From assembly GCF_002968295.1 (NCBI RefSeq), contig NZ_CP134399.1, forward strand, positions 3,658,001-3,722,000: DNA of 64,000 nucleotides, read 5' to 3'. A program made the translations under genes and the position numbers. Shown here one piece after another: positions 27,576 through 36,886 of this stretch. The stretch is from Mycobacterium sp. ITM-2016-00317. Lineage in GTDB: Bacteria; Actinomycetota; Actinomycetes; Mycobacteriales; Mycobacteriaceae. Positions within the stretch are counted from its first letter, which is position 1; each line of letters starts with the position of its first letter. A model generated the notes under the pieces. That model was not told the origin of the DNA, made no database searches, and saw only the letters and a list, made by a program, of their open reading frames with translations.

Positions 27576-27755
27576 TTGCAGCTGGGCTCCGACTGCGACC
27601 CCAACTACACCGGCGCCTGCGTTCCCATCGCCAGCGACGTGGACTGCGCCGGCGGTAGCGGCAACGGTCCGGCCTACGTATCGGGTCCGGTGACCGTCGT
27701 CGGACAGGACATTTACGGCCTGGATCGCGACGGCAACGGCACCGGCTGCGAGTAG
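27576..27755 (+). pseudogene. Excalibur-like calcium-binding domain fragment lacking a leader
   Basis: A short frame ending in TAG at 27753-27755 reads LGSDCDPNYTGACVPIASD, then DVDCAGGSGNGPAYV, then IYGLDRDGNGTGCE. This is the cysteine-rich excalibur-type ending (D-x-D-x-D-G-x-x-C-E) of secreted actinobacterial proteins. No ATG/GTG start or signal peptide is in frame upstream; the only near start is a TTG at 27576, and the upstream side is occupied by the isomerase gene. It is probably the leftover 3' end of a secreted protein gene, or a very small gene using TTG. Confidence 0.55.
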
Positions 27756-27866
27756 GATCGCCAGTGTCGCTGAAAGTCGCTCAGCCGCAGTGTCATTGAC
27801 TCCTCGGTGCACCACAGGCGGTTTGACGGCGCGCTGACGGGGTACCTGAGCCTGCGAGGAGGCCCC

Positions 27867-28436
27867 ATGAACATCCACTCGTTACTGCGGTCCGCGGAAT
27901 CGGTCAGTGCAGTCGATCAGCCGGCCGACCGTGCCGCCGACACGGTCGAGCGCATCATCGGCGGTCGTGCGGTCGGGTCGGCGTTGCGCGGATCGTGGCT
28001 CGGGCATCCGGTCCACCCGCTGCTCGTCACCCTTCCGCTGGGGTCGTGGATGACGGCCCTGTTGTTCGACGTCGTGTTGAAGGATCGCACCACAGCGCGC
28101 CGCTTGCTGGGCGTCGGCCTGCTGGCCACCCCGCCCACCGCGCTCGCAGGCTGGGCGGACTTCCCCCTGCTCAATCGGGAACAGCGGCGGGTCGGCCTGA
28201 TCCACGCGGCGGTCAACATCGTCGGCGCCACGACGTTCGCGCTGGCCTACCGCGCGCACCGCAAGGAGCACCACCGCCGCGCGACCGTGCTGACGGTCGT
28301 CGGGCTGCTCGTCGTCAGTGTCGGTGGCGCCCTCGGCGGACACCTCTCCTACGCACAGGGCGCGGGTGTGCACCGGTGGCAGGCGCCGCATCACGGCGCA
28401 GATCTGGTCTCCTACGCGCGCGGCCGGGCGGCCTGA
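27867..28436 (+). CDS. DUF2231 four-helix membrane protein
   Basis: 189-aa membrane protein of the DUF2231 family, function unknown. The conserved entry motif is GSWLGHPVHPLLVTLPLGSW (about residues 50-70), followed by about four membrane helices and a C-terminal HxG-rich end (VHRWQAPHHGADLV). Start is the ATG at 27867 because GAGGAGG (27856-27862) sits at ideal distance; an upstream in-frame start would lie in the gap and has no such site. It ends 14 bp before the duplicated tRNA end that bounds the small island. Confidence 0.85.
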   Translation: MNIHSLLRSAESVSAVDQPADRAADTVERIIGGRAVGSALRGSWLGHPVHPLLVTLPLGSWMTALLFDVVLKDRTTARRLLGVGLLATPPTALAGWADFPLLNREQRRVGLIHAAVNIVGATTFALAYRAHRKEHHRRATVLTVVGLLVVSVGGALGGHLSYAQGAGVHRWQAPHHGADLVSYARGRAA

Positions 28437-28450
28437 TTTTTCGAGGTCTG

Positions 28451-28487
28451 TGGGGCGGGCGGGGCTCGAACCCGCGACCAGTGGATT
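28451..28487. repeat. Duplicated 3' end of the tRNA(CAT) gene (distal attachment site)
   Basis: 36 of 37 bases match 29521-29557, the 3' end of the tRNA gene, in the same orientation. It lacks the anticodon arm and 5' half, so it is no tRNA. A copy of a tRNA 3' end about 1.07 kb downstream of that tRNA is the usual scar of site-specific integration: one att site inside the gene, the other at the far border. Confidence 0.75.
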
Positions 28488-28680
28488 CGTCTTTGATGGT
28501 TCTTCAGCTTGTCGCGCCGGTCTGGTTAGGCCTCAGTCCTGCACGCACTTTCGCGTTCACAGCATTCTCGGAGCAGTCGGTCGAATCCGACTGGATCTGT
28601 AGCGAGTAGCGGCTGCGCGCAAGTTAGCTCGCGACGGCACCCTTCGCAAGTAGCAGAGAAGTCGGACCTTTCGCTGTCGA

Positions 28681-28719
28681 GTATGCATTTCGTACCCTAC
28701 AAAGGTACGTTTCACATAC
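28681..28719. promoter_or_regulatory. Nested inverted repeat upstream of the AbiEi-type gene (probable autoregulatory operator)
   Basis: GTATG-N5-CGTACC-N7-GGTACG-N5-CATAC is symmetrical at both the inner and outer arms and ends 13 bp before the start codon. AbiEi antitoxins are known to repress their own promoter by binding inverted repeats; the location and symmetry fit. Confidence 0.55.
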
Positions 28720-28732
28720 TCAAGGAGTGAAT

Positions 28733-29386
28733 GTGGCACTGAAGCGCAGCACTCCGATCCCTGCCGCCCTGGCTCAGGCCCCGCTGAAGACGATCCGGCC
28801 GCGCGATGCAGCGACGGTGTACGCCCATCCCCGGTCCCAGCTGGTCCGGCTAGCCGAACAAGGGCTCCTTCACCGTCTCGCCGACGGGTATTACGCCGTT
28901 GTCCCGCAGGAGATGTGGGGTCGCAAATGGATACCGAACCTAGAGTCCGCCGCTGCGGGAATCGCGACAGCCATCTACGGCTTCGACAACGTTGCGATCA
29001 TGGGCATCAGCGCCGCGCGTCTGCATGGCGTGATGCCGCGTGCGCTAGCAACAGCAATCGTGGCCGTGCCGCGCCAGCACCGCCCCATCGAGCTATCTGA
29101 CCGAACCGCGATCGTGCGGTTCGTCCAGCGTGAGACCGGCAGCTTGGACGCCGAACGCATGGGCACGGAATTGGGGCCGGCGTTGGTGACCACGCCCGAA
29201 CAGACAGTCCTCGACCTGGCCCACCGCCCAACCCTTGGCGACAACGAATCCGACGTTGCTGACGCGGTCGCCGCCCTTTACTCACGTAGCGACAAGAAAC
29301 GCCTTCAGCGCCTCGCCGCCGAACAGCGCCGGCTGGCTTCCCTGCGCCGGGCAGAAGACTGGGCGGGGATCGGCCATGGATCCTGA
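28733..29386 (+). CDS. AbiEi-type antitoxin (type IV toxin-antitoxin) without an intact toxin
   Basis: 217-aa protein with an N-terminal winged helix (VYAHPRSQLVRLAEQGLLHRLADGYYAVVP) and the AbiEi C-terminal domain (AIMGISAARLHGVMPRALATAIVAVP...TTPEQTVLDLAHRP). AbiEi neutralises the nucleotidyltransferase toxin AbiEii and represses the operon. The start is the GTG at 28733, five bases after AAGGAG; the GTG at 28727 overlaps that site. Downstream an ATG overlaps its stop region as in abiEi-abiEii pairs, but the toxin frame is cut short. It may be an orphan regulator or remnant antitoxin. Confidence 0.8.
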   Translation: MALKRSTPIPAALAQAPLKTIRPRDAATVYAHPRSQLVRLAEQGLLHRLADGYYAVVPQEMWGRKWIPNLESAAAGIATAIYGFDNVAIMGISAARLHGVMPRALATAIVAVPRQHRPIELSDRTAIVRFVQRETGSLDAERMGTELGPALVTTPEQTVLDLAHRPTLGDNESDVADAVAALYSRSDKKRLQRLAAEQRRLASLRRAEDWAGIGHGS

Positions 29387-29437
29387 CGAATGCGACTCGG
29401 TCGCAACACAGCCACTCTCAGTCCCTCATTCAGGGAG
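29376..29437 (+). pseudogene. 5' stub of an AbiEii-like toxin gene
   Basis: The frame from the ATG at 29376 begins MDPDECDSVATQ, like the start of AbiEii toxins, and overlaps the antitoxin stop by 11 bp as expected for the pair. After about 20 codons it runs into a tandem repeat of IS-end type at 29438, and the rest of the toxin (the nucleotidyltransferase core) is absent. Based on a short match, so tentative. Confidence 0.45.
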
Positions 29438-29481
29438 TGTCAAGCATCAGCCGAAACACTGTCAAGCATCACCCGAAGTGG
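29438..29481. repeat. Tandem 22-bp repeat resembling an insertion-sequence end
   Basis: Two adjacent 22-bp units, each beginning TGTCAAGCATCA; their first 18 bases agree at 17 positions. Double repeats starting with TGT are typical of transposase-binding ends of IS481/IS3-type elements. No transposase or opposite end is seen nearby, so it is a solo end or scar. Confidence 0.5.
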
Positions 29482-29520
29482 AAATGACCAGCATCAACCG
29501 ACCCAATACAGCCTCTGAAG

Positions 29521-29594
29521 TGGGGCGGGCGGGGCTCGAACCCGCGACCAATGGATTATGAGTCCACGGCTCTAACCGACTGAGCTACCGCCCC
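29521..29594 (-). tRNA. tRNA with anticodon CAT (elongator Met, or Ile2 if lysidine-modified)
   Basis: Full cloverleaf on the minus strand: acceptor GGGGCGG pairs with CCGCCCC, D arm TAGCTCAG, anticodon loop CTCATAA with stem GTGGA/TCCAT, T arm GCGGG-TTCGAGC-CCCGC, discriminator A, no encoded CCA. The anticodon CAT is shared by elongator tRNA-Met and tRNA-Ile2; sequence alone does not settle which. Its 3' end is duplicated at 28451-28487. Confidence 0.92.
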
Positions 29595-29634
29595 CGGCGC
29601 GACGTGCGCGGCCACCATGGTCGCACACCACCGC

Positions 29635-30477
29635 TCAGGCGAAGATCGTCTGGCCCCGCTCGTCGACCTCGTAGCGTTCCGTGCCGTCGGCCACCCGCGG
29701 CGCATCGGCGGCCAGCGCTACCGCGATCTTGTTCGCCGCGTTGCGCATCACGTCCAGTGTCAGTTCGACCATCTGCTTGCCGGAGAAGTGTTTGCGCACG
29801 CCGGCGGCGACGTCGGGCTCGATCCGCGACGGCGCCCAGATGAGCGCGTCGACGTAGCGCAGCGCGGCCTTGTGCGCATCGGTCAGGCCGTCGGCGGCCT
29901 CGAACTCGGCGATCTGGCTGTACAACTCCTCCGAGCCGCCCGCATCGAGGGCGTGGCCTTCCCGCAGCGACTGACACAGCCGGCAGTGGTGCGCCTGCGC
30001 CCCGCGCAGACGCACCACCTCGGTGGTCAACGGGTCCAATTCGCGCAGCCGTGCCACCGCGGGCACGAACCCGCCGAGCAACGTCTCCACCGGATCGGCC
30101 GCCGCGTCGATCTCTACGTCCGGCATCCAGCCCGGCCTGCCCAGATCGAGCGCGTCACAACCGGCCCACACCCGGGGCAGGAAGTCGGCGATGAAGACCA
30201 CGGTGACCACGCGGAAAGCATTGTCCCCGAACGTCTCCCCGAAGCGGTGGCGCAGATTGTCCCCGATGCCGGTGACGTCCACCGCGAACTGCTCGGCGAA
30301 CGCCGCGAGCACGGCGTCGCGCTCGGTGTGTTCGTCGCGCACGTCGGCCGGGAACGGCAGCGGCGGCAGGGACAGCGTCCGCGCGCAGGTCAGCCGGATC
30401 AGGGTGTCGGCGTGCGCATCCCCGGAGGACAACGCGGCCAGGCCGGTCAGCTGCTCGGGCAGCCCACGCTCGGTCAC
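29635..30477 (-). CDS. AhpD/carboxymuconolactone decarboxylase-like protein
   Basis: 280-aa all-helical protein of the CMD/AhpD fold. The redox motif C-x-x-C-x-x-x-(..)-H is seen in HHCRLCQSLREGHA near residue 165, which in AhpD provides the catalytic Cys pair and His of an alkylhydroperoxidase. The length fits a two-domain peroxidase-related member. It starts 7 bp after the stop of the pmbA-type gene on the same strand and may be co-transcribed with tldD-pmbA. Peroxidase activity is inferred. Confidence 0.82.
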   Translation of the reverse strand: MTERGLPEQLTGLAALSSGDAHADTLIRLTCARTLSLPPLPFPADVRDEHTERDAVLAAFAEQFAVDVTGIGDNLRHRFGETFGDNAFRVVTVVFIADFLPRVWAGCDALDLGRPGWMPDVEIDAAADPVETLLGGFVPAVARLRELDPLTTEVVRLRGAQAHHCRLCQSLREGHALDAGGSEELYSQIAEFEAADGLTDAHKAALRYVDALIWAPSRIEPDVAAGVRKHFSGKQMVELTLDVMRNAANKIAVALAADAPRVADGTERYEVDERGQTIFA

Positions 30478-30484
30478 CTCCGCA

Positions 30485-31858
30485 TTATTGCGCCTGACTG
30501 ACCGAGGACATGTGGAAGTCGGGAATCCGCAGCGACGGCATCTGGGCGCGGGTGGCCCAGTCGCCCCATTCGCGCGGAAGGGTGACCTCGCTGCGCCCGG
30601 CCTCGGCGGCCCGGCGCAGCAGATCCAGCGGGCTCTCGTTGAACCGGAAGTTGTTCACCGCAGCGGTGACCTGACCGTCCTCGACCAGATAGACCCCGTC
30701 CCGGGTCAGCCCCGTCAGCAGCAGCACCGACGGATCGACCTCACGGATGTACCACAGCGTGGTCAGCAGCAGCCCCCGCTCGGTGCCGGCGATCATCTCC
30801 TGCAGGCTCGCCGTCCCACCGGTCATCAGCAGGTTGTCCGCACCCACCGCCACCGGGGCGCCGAACTCCGCGGCGGCCGCTCGCGGATAGGCCAGCGCGT
30901 TGATGACGCCGTCGCGGATCCAGTCCACCCGGTCGATGGGCAGGCCGTTGTCGAACACCGACGACCGCTCCGACGAATTCGTCGCCGTGACGAACGGCGC
31001 GCACTCCAGCCCCGGCGCACCCGGGTCGGAGTACAGCGTCAGCGGCAGCGAGGTCAGCTTCTCCCCCACCCGGGTGCCGCCGCCGGGCGCAGCCAGCGCG
31101 GTCCGGCCTTCCTGGGCTCCGCGGCCACCCATCGTCCACGTCAGATAGATCATCATGTCGGCCACGGTGGACGGCGGCATCAGCGTCTCGTACCGGCCTG
31201 CGGGCAGTTCGACGGTGCGCTGCGCCCAAGACAGCCTGGTCGCGAGATCCTCCAGCATCGAATCCGTCGGGACGTCCACGAAATCCGGTGTGCTGACCCC
31301 GCTCCAGGCGCTGGCCCCGTCACGCTTGGCGTTGATCTCCACCGAACCGTTCGGCTGGGTGTAGCGCCTGCGCAGGCCGTTCGAGGTCGCGACGAACGTC
31401 GTCTCCAGCACGTGCCGTGCGTACCCGAACAGGGTGTCGCGGCCCCGGAAGCCCCGCGCCAAAGTCGTTGCCACGCTGCCGAACACCTGGACCCCGGTCC
31501 GCGGGACCTCGGCGTCCCAGTCGGCCGGCGCGTCCCCACCGGGCAGCGCGGGGGCGCTGTCGCGCGCCGGTGGCGCCGCGGCGGCCGCGTTCTGGGACGC
31601 GGCCACCAGATCGGTGATGACCGCCGGATCCACCGCGCTGGAGCGCACGGTTCCCACGTGCGCGTCCTCGCCGTTGCGCACCACCGAGATGACGGTGGTG
31701 GTGCGGCCGGTCGACTCGCCGTTGGTGGTCATCGTGTTGTTGGCCCACCGCAGCGACGCGTCCACCCGGTCGGTGACCAGCACGATCGTCTCGTCCGCCC
31801 GGCCCAGCCGCCGCGCCTCGTTCAGCGCGAGCTCGACCACCAGTTGTGCCCCGATCAT
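30485..31858 (-). CDS. pmbA: TldE/PmbA-type metalloprotease subunit
   Basis: 457-aa protein of the U62 family (Rv2314c type). TldD and TldE(PmbA) form a heterodimeric zinc protease in which TldD carries the metal ligands and TldE lacks them; here no HExxxH is seen, consistent with PmbA. Conserved C-terminal features include NSSERSSVFDNGLPIDRVDWIRDG, the GGTAS-like loop and GLLLTTLWYIREVDPSVLLLTGLTRDGVYLVEDG. It starts 3 bp after tldD, so the two are one operon. In other bacteria the pair trims leaderless peptides or antitoxins; the role here is not shown. Confidence 0.9.
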   Translation of the reverse strand: MIGAQLVVELALNEARRLGRADETIVLVTDRVDASLRWANNTMTTNGESTGRTTTVISVVRNGEDAHVGTVRSSAVDPAVITDLVAASQNAAAAAPPARDSAPALPGGDAPADWDAEVPRTGVQVFGSVATTLARGFRGRDTLFGYARHVLETTFVATSNGLRRRYTQPNGSVEINAKRDGASAWSGVSTPDFVDVPTDSMLEDLATRLSWAQRTVELPAGRYETLMPPSTVADMMIYLTWTMGGRGAQEGRTALAAPGGGTRVGEKLTSLPLTLYSDPGAPGLECAPFVTATNSSERSSVFDNGLPIDRVDWIRDGVINALAYPRAAAAEFGAPVAVGADNLLMTGGTASLQEMIAGTERGLLLTTLWYIREVDPSVLLLTGLTRDGVYLVEDGQVTAAVNNFRFNESPLDLLRRAAEAGRSEVTLPREWGDWATRAQMPSLRIPDFHMSSVSQAQ

Positions 31859-31861
31859 CGT

Positions 31862-33378
<1,517 letters not shown>

Positions 33379-33398
33379 GCCTTCACACCGTAGCGGGT

Positions 33399-34244
33399 TC
33401 AGCGTTGGATGCCGCTGGTGCCCAGGATGGTCAGCTCCAGTGCCAGCGCGATGCCGCACACCAGGATCACGACGGCGAACGCCACCCAGTCGCGGCGTTT
33501 GGGCCCCGACGGGACCGCCGAGATCTGCCCTGCCCCACCGCGGGCGGTGATCGCGTCGCCCATCTCGTCGGCCCGGCGCAGCGCGACGGTGACCGCGGCC
33601 GCGAGCATGTCGATCAGGCCGGACGCCCGTCGGCGCAGCCGCGAGCGCCGGTTACCGTCGACCTCGCGGGGCCGCAGCCGGCGCGCGGCGTAGAGCACAC
33701 TGAATTCGTCGACCAGCATCGGGAATGCCCTCAGCGCCAACGCCAGCGTCACCGCCCAGTCGTCGACCGGGATGCGCAGCGCGCGCAGCGGACGGCCGAG
33801 TTTGGCCACCGCGGGCGCGACCTCGGCGACGTTGGTGGTCCACGACACCATGGCGCCCAGACCCAGCAGCACGATCGACAGCGCGGTGATGCGCAGGAAG
33901 TTCAGCAGCCCGCCCAGGCCGATCTCGGCCGACCCGATGCCGACCACCGGGCTGCCCCCGGCGAAGGTCGCGGTGAGCCCGCCCAGCAGCAGCAGGAACC
34001 ACAGCCAGCCCGGGATCGAGGGCAGCACGCCGCGCGGGATGCGGGCCAGTACCGCGCCGACGACCACCAGCAGCGCCACCGCCCCGATCGGCACCCAGCC
34101 CGGGTAGAAGGTGAGCAGCACGCCGATACCGGCCACGATCAACAGCTTCGAGCCCGCCCACAGCCGGTGCATGACGGTGTCGCCGGGCACCGGGCGCAGC
34201 AGCACCACCTGCCTGCGCGGCTTGCGGGGCGCGGTGGCGGTCAT
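33399..34244 (-). CDS. ECF transporter T component (energy-coupling transmembrane protein)
   Basis: 281-aa membrane protein like Rv2325c. It has about five hydrophobic helices and the T-component coupling motif A-R-G ([10 protein letters not shown]) near the C-terminus, and another Arg-rich coupling helix [16 protein letters not shown] that transmits ATPase movements to the substrate-binding subunit. The ATG at 34244 overlaps the stop of the S/ATPase fusion gene, so stoichiometric synthesis is likely. The vitamin or metal transported is unknown. Confidence 0.9.
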   Translation of the reverse strand: MTATAPRKPRRQVVLLRPVPGDTVMHRLWAGSKLLIVAGIGVLLTFYPGWVPIGAVALLVVVGAVLARIPRGVLPSIPGWLWFLLLLGGLTATFAGGSPVVGIGSAEIGLGGLLNFLRITALSIVLLGLGAMVSWTTNVAEVAPAVAKLGRPLRALRIPVDDWAVTLALALRAFPMLVDEFSVLYAARRLRPREVDGNRRSRLRRRASGLIDMLAAAVTVALRRADEMGDAITARGGAGQISAVPSGPKRRDWVAFAVVILVCGIALALELTILGTSGIQR

Positions 34245-36286
34245 GATCGACCTCCGGCCGTGGTCGGGGTGGGTGCGAGCCTGCCGTTCTCGAGATGCAC
34301 CGTGCGCGGGCACAGCCCGTCGAGGCCGGCGAAGTCGTGGGAGATCACCACGACGGTCAACTTCTCGCGGCGGCGTAGGTCCTCCAGCAGCCGCAGCAGT
34401 CCCCGCGCGGATTCGGCGTCCAGCCCGGCCAGTGGTTCGTCGAGGATCAGCGCGCGCGGTGAGCGGGCCAGGAGGCCGGCCAGCACCACGCGTCTCATCT
34501 GCCCGCCGCTGAGCTGATCGATGCGCCGCGTCGCCAGGGCGGGGTCGAGGCCGACGGTGGCCAGCGCGGCGATCACGCGCTCCCTGTCGCGCACCGAGAA
34601 CCCGGCCGCCGAGGCGATCTCGTGGGCGACGTGGCTGCGCATCAGCTGCAGCCGGGCGGCCTGGAACGAGATGGCCACCGCACCAACCTGTTCGGAGACG
34701 GGCTCCCCGTCGAGCAGACAGCTGCCGGTGGTCGGCACGGTCAGGCCCGCCATGATCCACGCCAGCGTGGACTTGCCGGAACCGTTGAGTCCGTGGATCA
34801 ACACCCCGTCGCCTTCGTGCACGGTGAGGTCGATGCCGTCCAGCGCGGACTTGGCCCACGGGGTGCCGCTGCCGTACTGGTGGCCGACCCCGACGAGTTC
34901 GAGGACGGGCGCGCCGCGGGGCTCGTCGGCGGTCGGCGCAGGCATGGGTACGTCGGCCTGCTCCACCATCTCGGTGTTGTCGGACGCGCCGTTACCGGTG
35001 AGCATCACGGTCCGGTCGGCGGCCTCGGCCTCGTTGTTGTAGTGCGTGATGTGCACCAGCGCGGTGCGGTGACGCCTGGTCAGCCCCGACAGCACCGACA
35101 TCAGCCCCTCGCGCCCGTCCTGGTCGACCATGCTGGTGACCTCGTCGGCGATCAGCAGCGACGGCTCGCGGGCCAGCGCGCCGGCCACGGCCAGGCGCTG
35201 CAGTTCGCCGCCGGACAGTCCGCCGGTGTCCCGTTCGGCCAGTCCGTCGAGCCCGACCTCGGCGAGCAGTTGGTCCACGTCGACGGCGGCCCCCGGCGGC
35301 AGGCCCCAGACCAGGTCGTCGGCGACCCGGGTGCCCAGGACCTGGCTCTCCGGATGCTGCATCACCACCGCGGTGCCGCCGATCTTGCCCAGGCCGACCG
35401 CCCCGGGCCGTTCCACGGTCCCGGACGTGGGTTCGCGGCCCGACAGCACCAGCATCAGCGTCGTCTTGCCCGAGCCGTTGGCTCCGGTGATCGCCAGATG
35501 CTCTCCGGGCCGAACGGTCAGCGACACCGGACCGAGCGCGTCGTGCGCGGCGCTCGGGTAGCGGAACCGGATGTCGTGCAGCTGCAACGGGACCGGCGCG
35601 ATGGCGCCGACGTCGGCGGAGGCTTCCAGTTTGTGCACGTCGGGCACCTCGACCAGCCGGCCGAGCACCCGCGACAGCGCCCACCAGCCGACCAGGCTGA
35701 CGAAGGTGATGCTGACCACGCCGGTGGCGAAGAAGAGCAACGGCCAGTAGTCCAGCGCGGTGCCGAAGTCGCGGGTGAGCCGTTCGGCGACCGGTTCCAT
35801 GCCCGGCACGCGTTCGATGACCGCGGCGAGACCGGTGATGTTGGCGGTGACCGAGTCGAACATCAGGTTGCGCAGCCTGCTCAGCACGGCGAGCGCCGCC
35901 ACGATCACGACCCCGAACAGCGCACCGGCGACCAGCGCGCAGCCGATGACGGTCGGCGTACCGCGGCCGCGCCGTTTGACGATGCCGGTCAGGCCCCCGA
36001 TGTAGGCACAGTTCACGACGGTCATGAAGCCGCCCATGCCGGCGATGAGGAACGCGACCACGCCGCCGGCCACCGTCGCGGCCAGCAGCACTCGCAGCCG
36101 GTAGCGGTAGGCGAGCAGACCCATCGGCACGGTGCCCAGCAGCGACAGGCCCGCCGCGAACGGCACCACGACCGCGATGATCGCGATGGCCGCGCACAGC
36201 GCGCCCATCACCGCGGCCTGGGCGAGTTCGACCGGTTGCAGGGGCCCGGAACGTCGGGGGACGCGCTCCGGGCCGGCCGATGTCAT
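34241..36286 (-). CDS. ECF transporter S component fused to two ABC ATPase domains
   Basis: 681-aa fusion like Rv2326c. The N-terminal membrane part (about residues 20-220, at least six helices, DUF2232-like) plays the substrate-binding S role. Then come two ABC ATPases: first Walker [10 protein letters not shown], signature [15 protein letters not shown], Walker [10 protein letters not shown]; second [33 protein letters not shown]. Normally S, A and A' are separate genes. Start ATG at 36286; a GTG-type start 60 bp upstream is less likely. With the T component it makes a complete ECF importer. It is divergent from the MarR gene, no riboswitch seen in the 104-bp gap. Confidence 0.9.
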   Translation of the reverse strand: MTSAGPERVPRRSGPLQPVELAQAAVMGALCAAIAIIAVVVPFAAGLSLLGTVPMGLLAYRYRLRVLLAATVAGGVVAFLIAGMGGFMTVVNCAYIGGLTGIVKRRGRGTPTVIGCALVAGALFGVVIVAALAVLSRLRNLMFDSVTANITGLAAVIERVPGMEPVAERLTRDFGTALDYWPLLFFATGVVSITFVSLVGWWALSRVLGRLVEVPDVHKLEASADVGAIAPVPLQLHDIRFRYPSAAHDALGPVSLTVRPGEHLAITGANGSGKTTLMLVLSGREPTSGTVERPGAVGLGKIGGTAVVMQHPESQVLGTRVADDLVWGLPPGAAVDVDQLLAEVGLDGLAERDTGGLSGGELQRLAVAGALAREPSLLIADEVTSMVDQDGREGLMSVLSGLTRRHRTALVHITHYNNEAEAADRTVMLTGNGASDNTEMVEQADVPMPAPTADEPRGAPVLELVGVGHQYGSGTPWAKSALDGIDLTVHEGDGVLIHGLNGSGKSTLAWIMAGLTVPTTGSCLLDGEPVSEQVGAVAISFQAARLQLMRSHVAHEIASAAGFSVRDRERVIAALATVGLDPALATRRIDQLSGGQMRRVVLAGLLARSPRALILDEPLAGLDAESARGLLRLLEDLRRREKLTVVVISHDFAGLDGLCPRTVHLENGRLAPTPTTAGGRS

Positions 36287-36390
36287 CTCACGATTCTGCC
36301 AGTGTCCTGTCCGCCGACCGACGGCCCGGCTTGTGACCGACACCACGGCGCGCCTCGATCTGCCCGGTCGGGCTATGTGACCATGGGCGC

Positions 36391-36831
36391 ATGTCGACCA
36401 CGCTCGGTTCAGACCTGCTCTCGGTGGTGGCCCGCATCAACCGGCTCGCCAATCAGCGGGTCCGGATGCCGGTCCCGTTCGCCCAGGCCCGACTGCTGTC
36501 CACGATCGAGGACCGCGGCGAGGCGCGGATCTCGGATCTGGCTGCGCTCGACCACTGCTCGCAACCGACGATGACCATGCAGGTGCGCCGCCTGGAGGAC
36601 GCCGGACTGGTCACCCGCGCGGCCGACCCGAACGACGCACGCGCGGTGCTGATCCGGATCACCCCGGACGGTGTCGCGGCGCTGCGCCAGGCCCGCGCGG
36701 ACCGCGGGGCGGCCGTCGCGCCGTACCTGGAACGGCTGAGCGAGGCCGACCGCGCCTGCCTGGAGCAGGCGGTCGAGATCATGCGCAGGATCATCGAGGA
36801 CGCCACCACCCCGAGTCCGACACCGCGCTGA
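36391..36831 (+). CDS. MarR family transcriptional regulator
   Basis: 146-aa winged-helix regulator (Rv2327 type). The wing region is clear: [44 protein letters not shown], then [17 protein letters not shown], with a dimerisation helix at each end. It lies 55 bp upstream of an MFS exporter gene on the same strand, an arrangement typical of MarR control of a drug or metabolite pump. A small AT-rich dyad lies in the gap. Confidence 0.92.
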   Translation: MSTTLGSDLLSVVARINRLANQRVRMPVPFAQARLLSTIEDRGEARISDLAALDHCSQPTMTMQVRRLEDAGLVTRAADPNDARAVLIRITPDGVAALRQARADRGAAVAPYLERLSEADRACLEQAVEIMRRIIEDATTPSPTPR

Positions 36832-36862
36832 GCCGGGCGCCTCGCAGGGGTTGAGGCAATGC

Positions 36863-36875
36863 ATAGCTTCTCTAT
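36863..36875. promoter_or_regulatory. AT-rich dyad between MarR and MFS genes
   Basis: ATAG-CTTCT-CTAT followed by TATATA, 11 bp before the MFS start codon, stands out in GC-rich surroundings. It could be the MFS promoter -10 region and a MarR operator; the arms are only four bases. Confidence 0.3.
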
Positions 36876-36886
36876 ATAGTTCACCA

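Larger units (their letters stand above)
28488..29520. mobile_element. Small degenerate integrated island at a tRNA gene
   Basis: Segment between the duplicated tRNA end and the complete tRNA. It holds an AbiEi-type antitoxin gene, a stub of the toxin gene and a tandem IS-end-like repeat, but no integrase or replication gene. The base composition is visibly less GC-rich than its neighbours (28.5-28.75 kb and 29.38-29.52 kb). Bases 28488-28680 hold no gene that could be recognised. Confidence 0.65.

Noticed and set aside
28451..28487. Second tRNA gene at the tRNA-like sequence
   Set aside because: Only the 3' half (T arm and acceptor strand) matches; the anticodon arm, D arm and 5' acceptor strand are missing.
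36287..36390. Riboswitch in front of the ECF transporter gene
   Set aside because: The gap is only 104 bp, shared with a divergent MarR gene, and no conserved riboswitch core was recognised.
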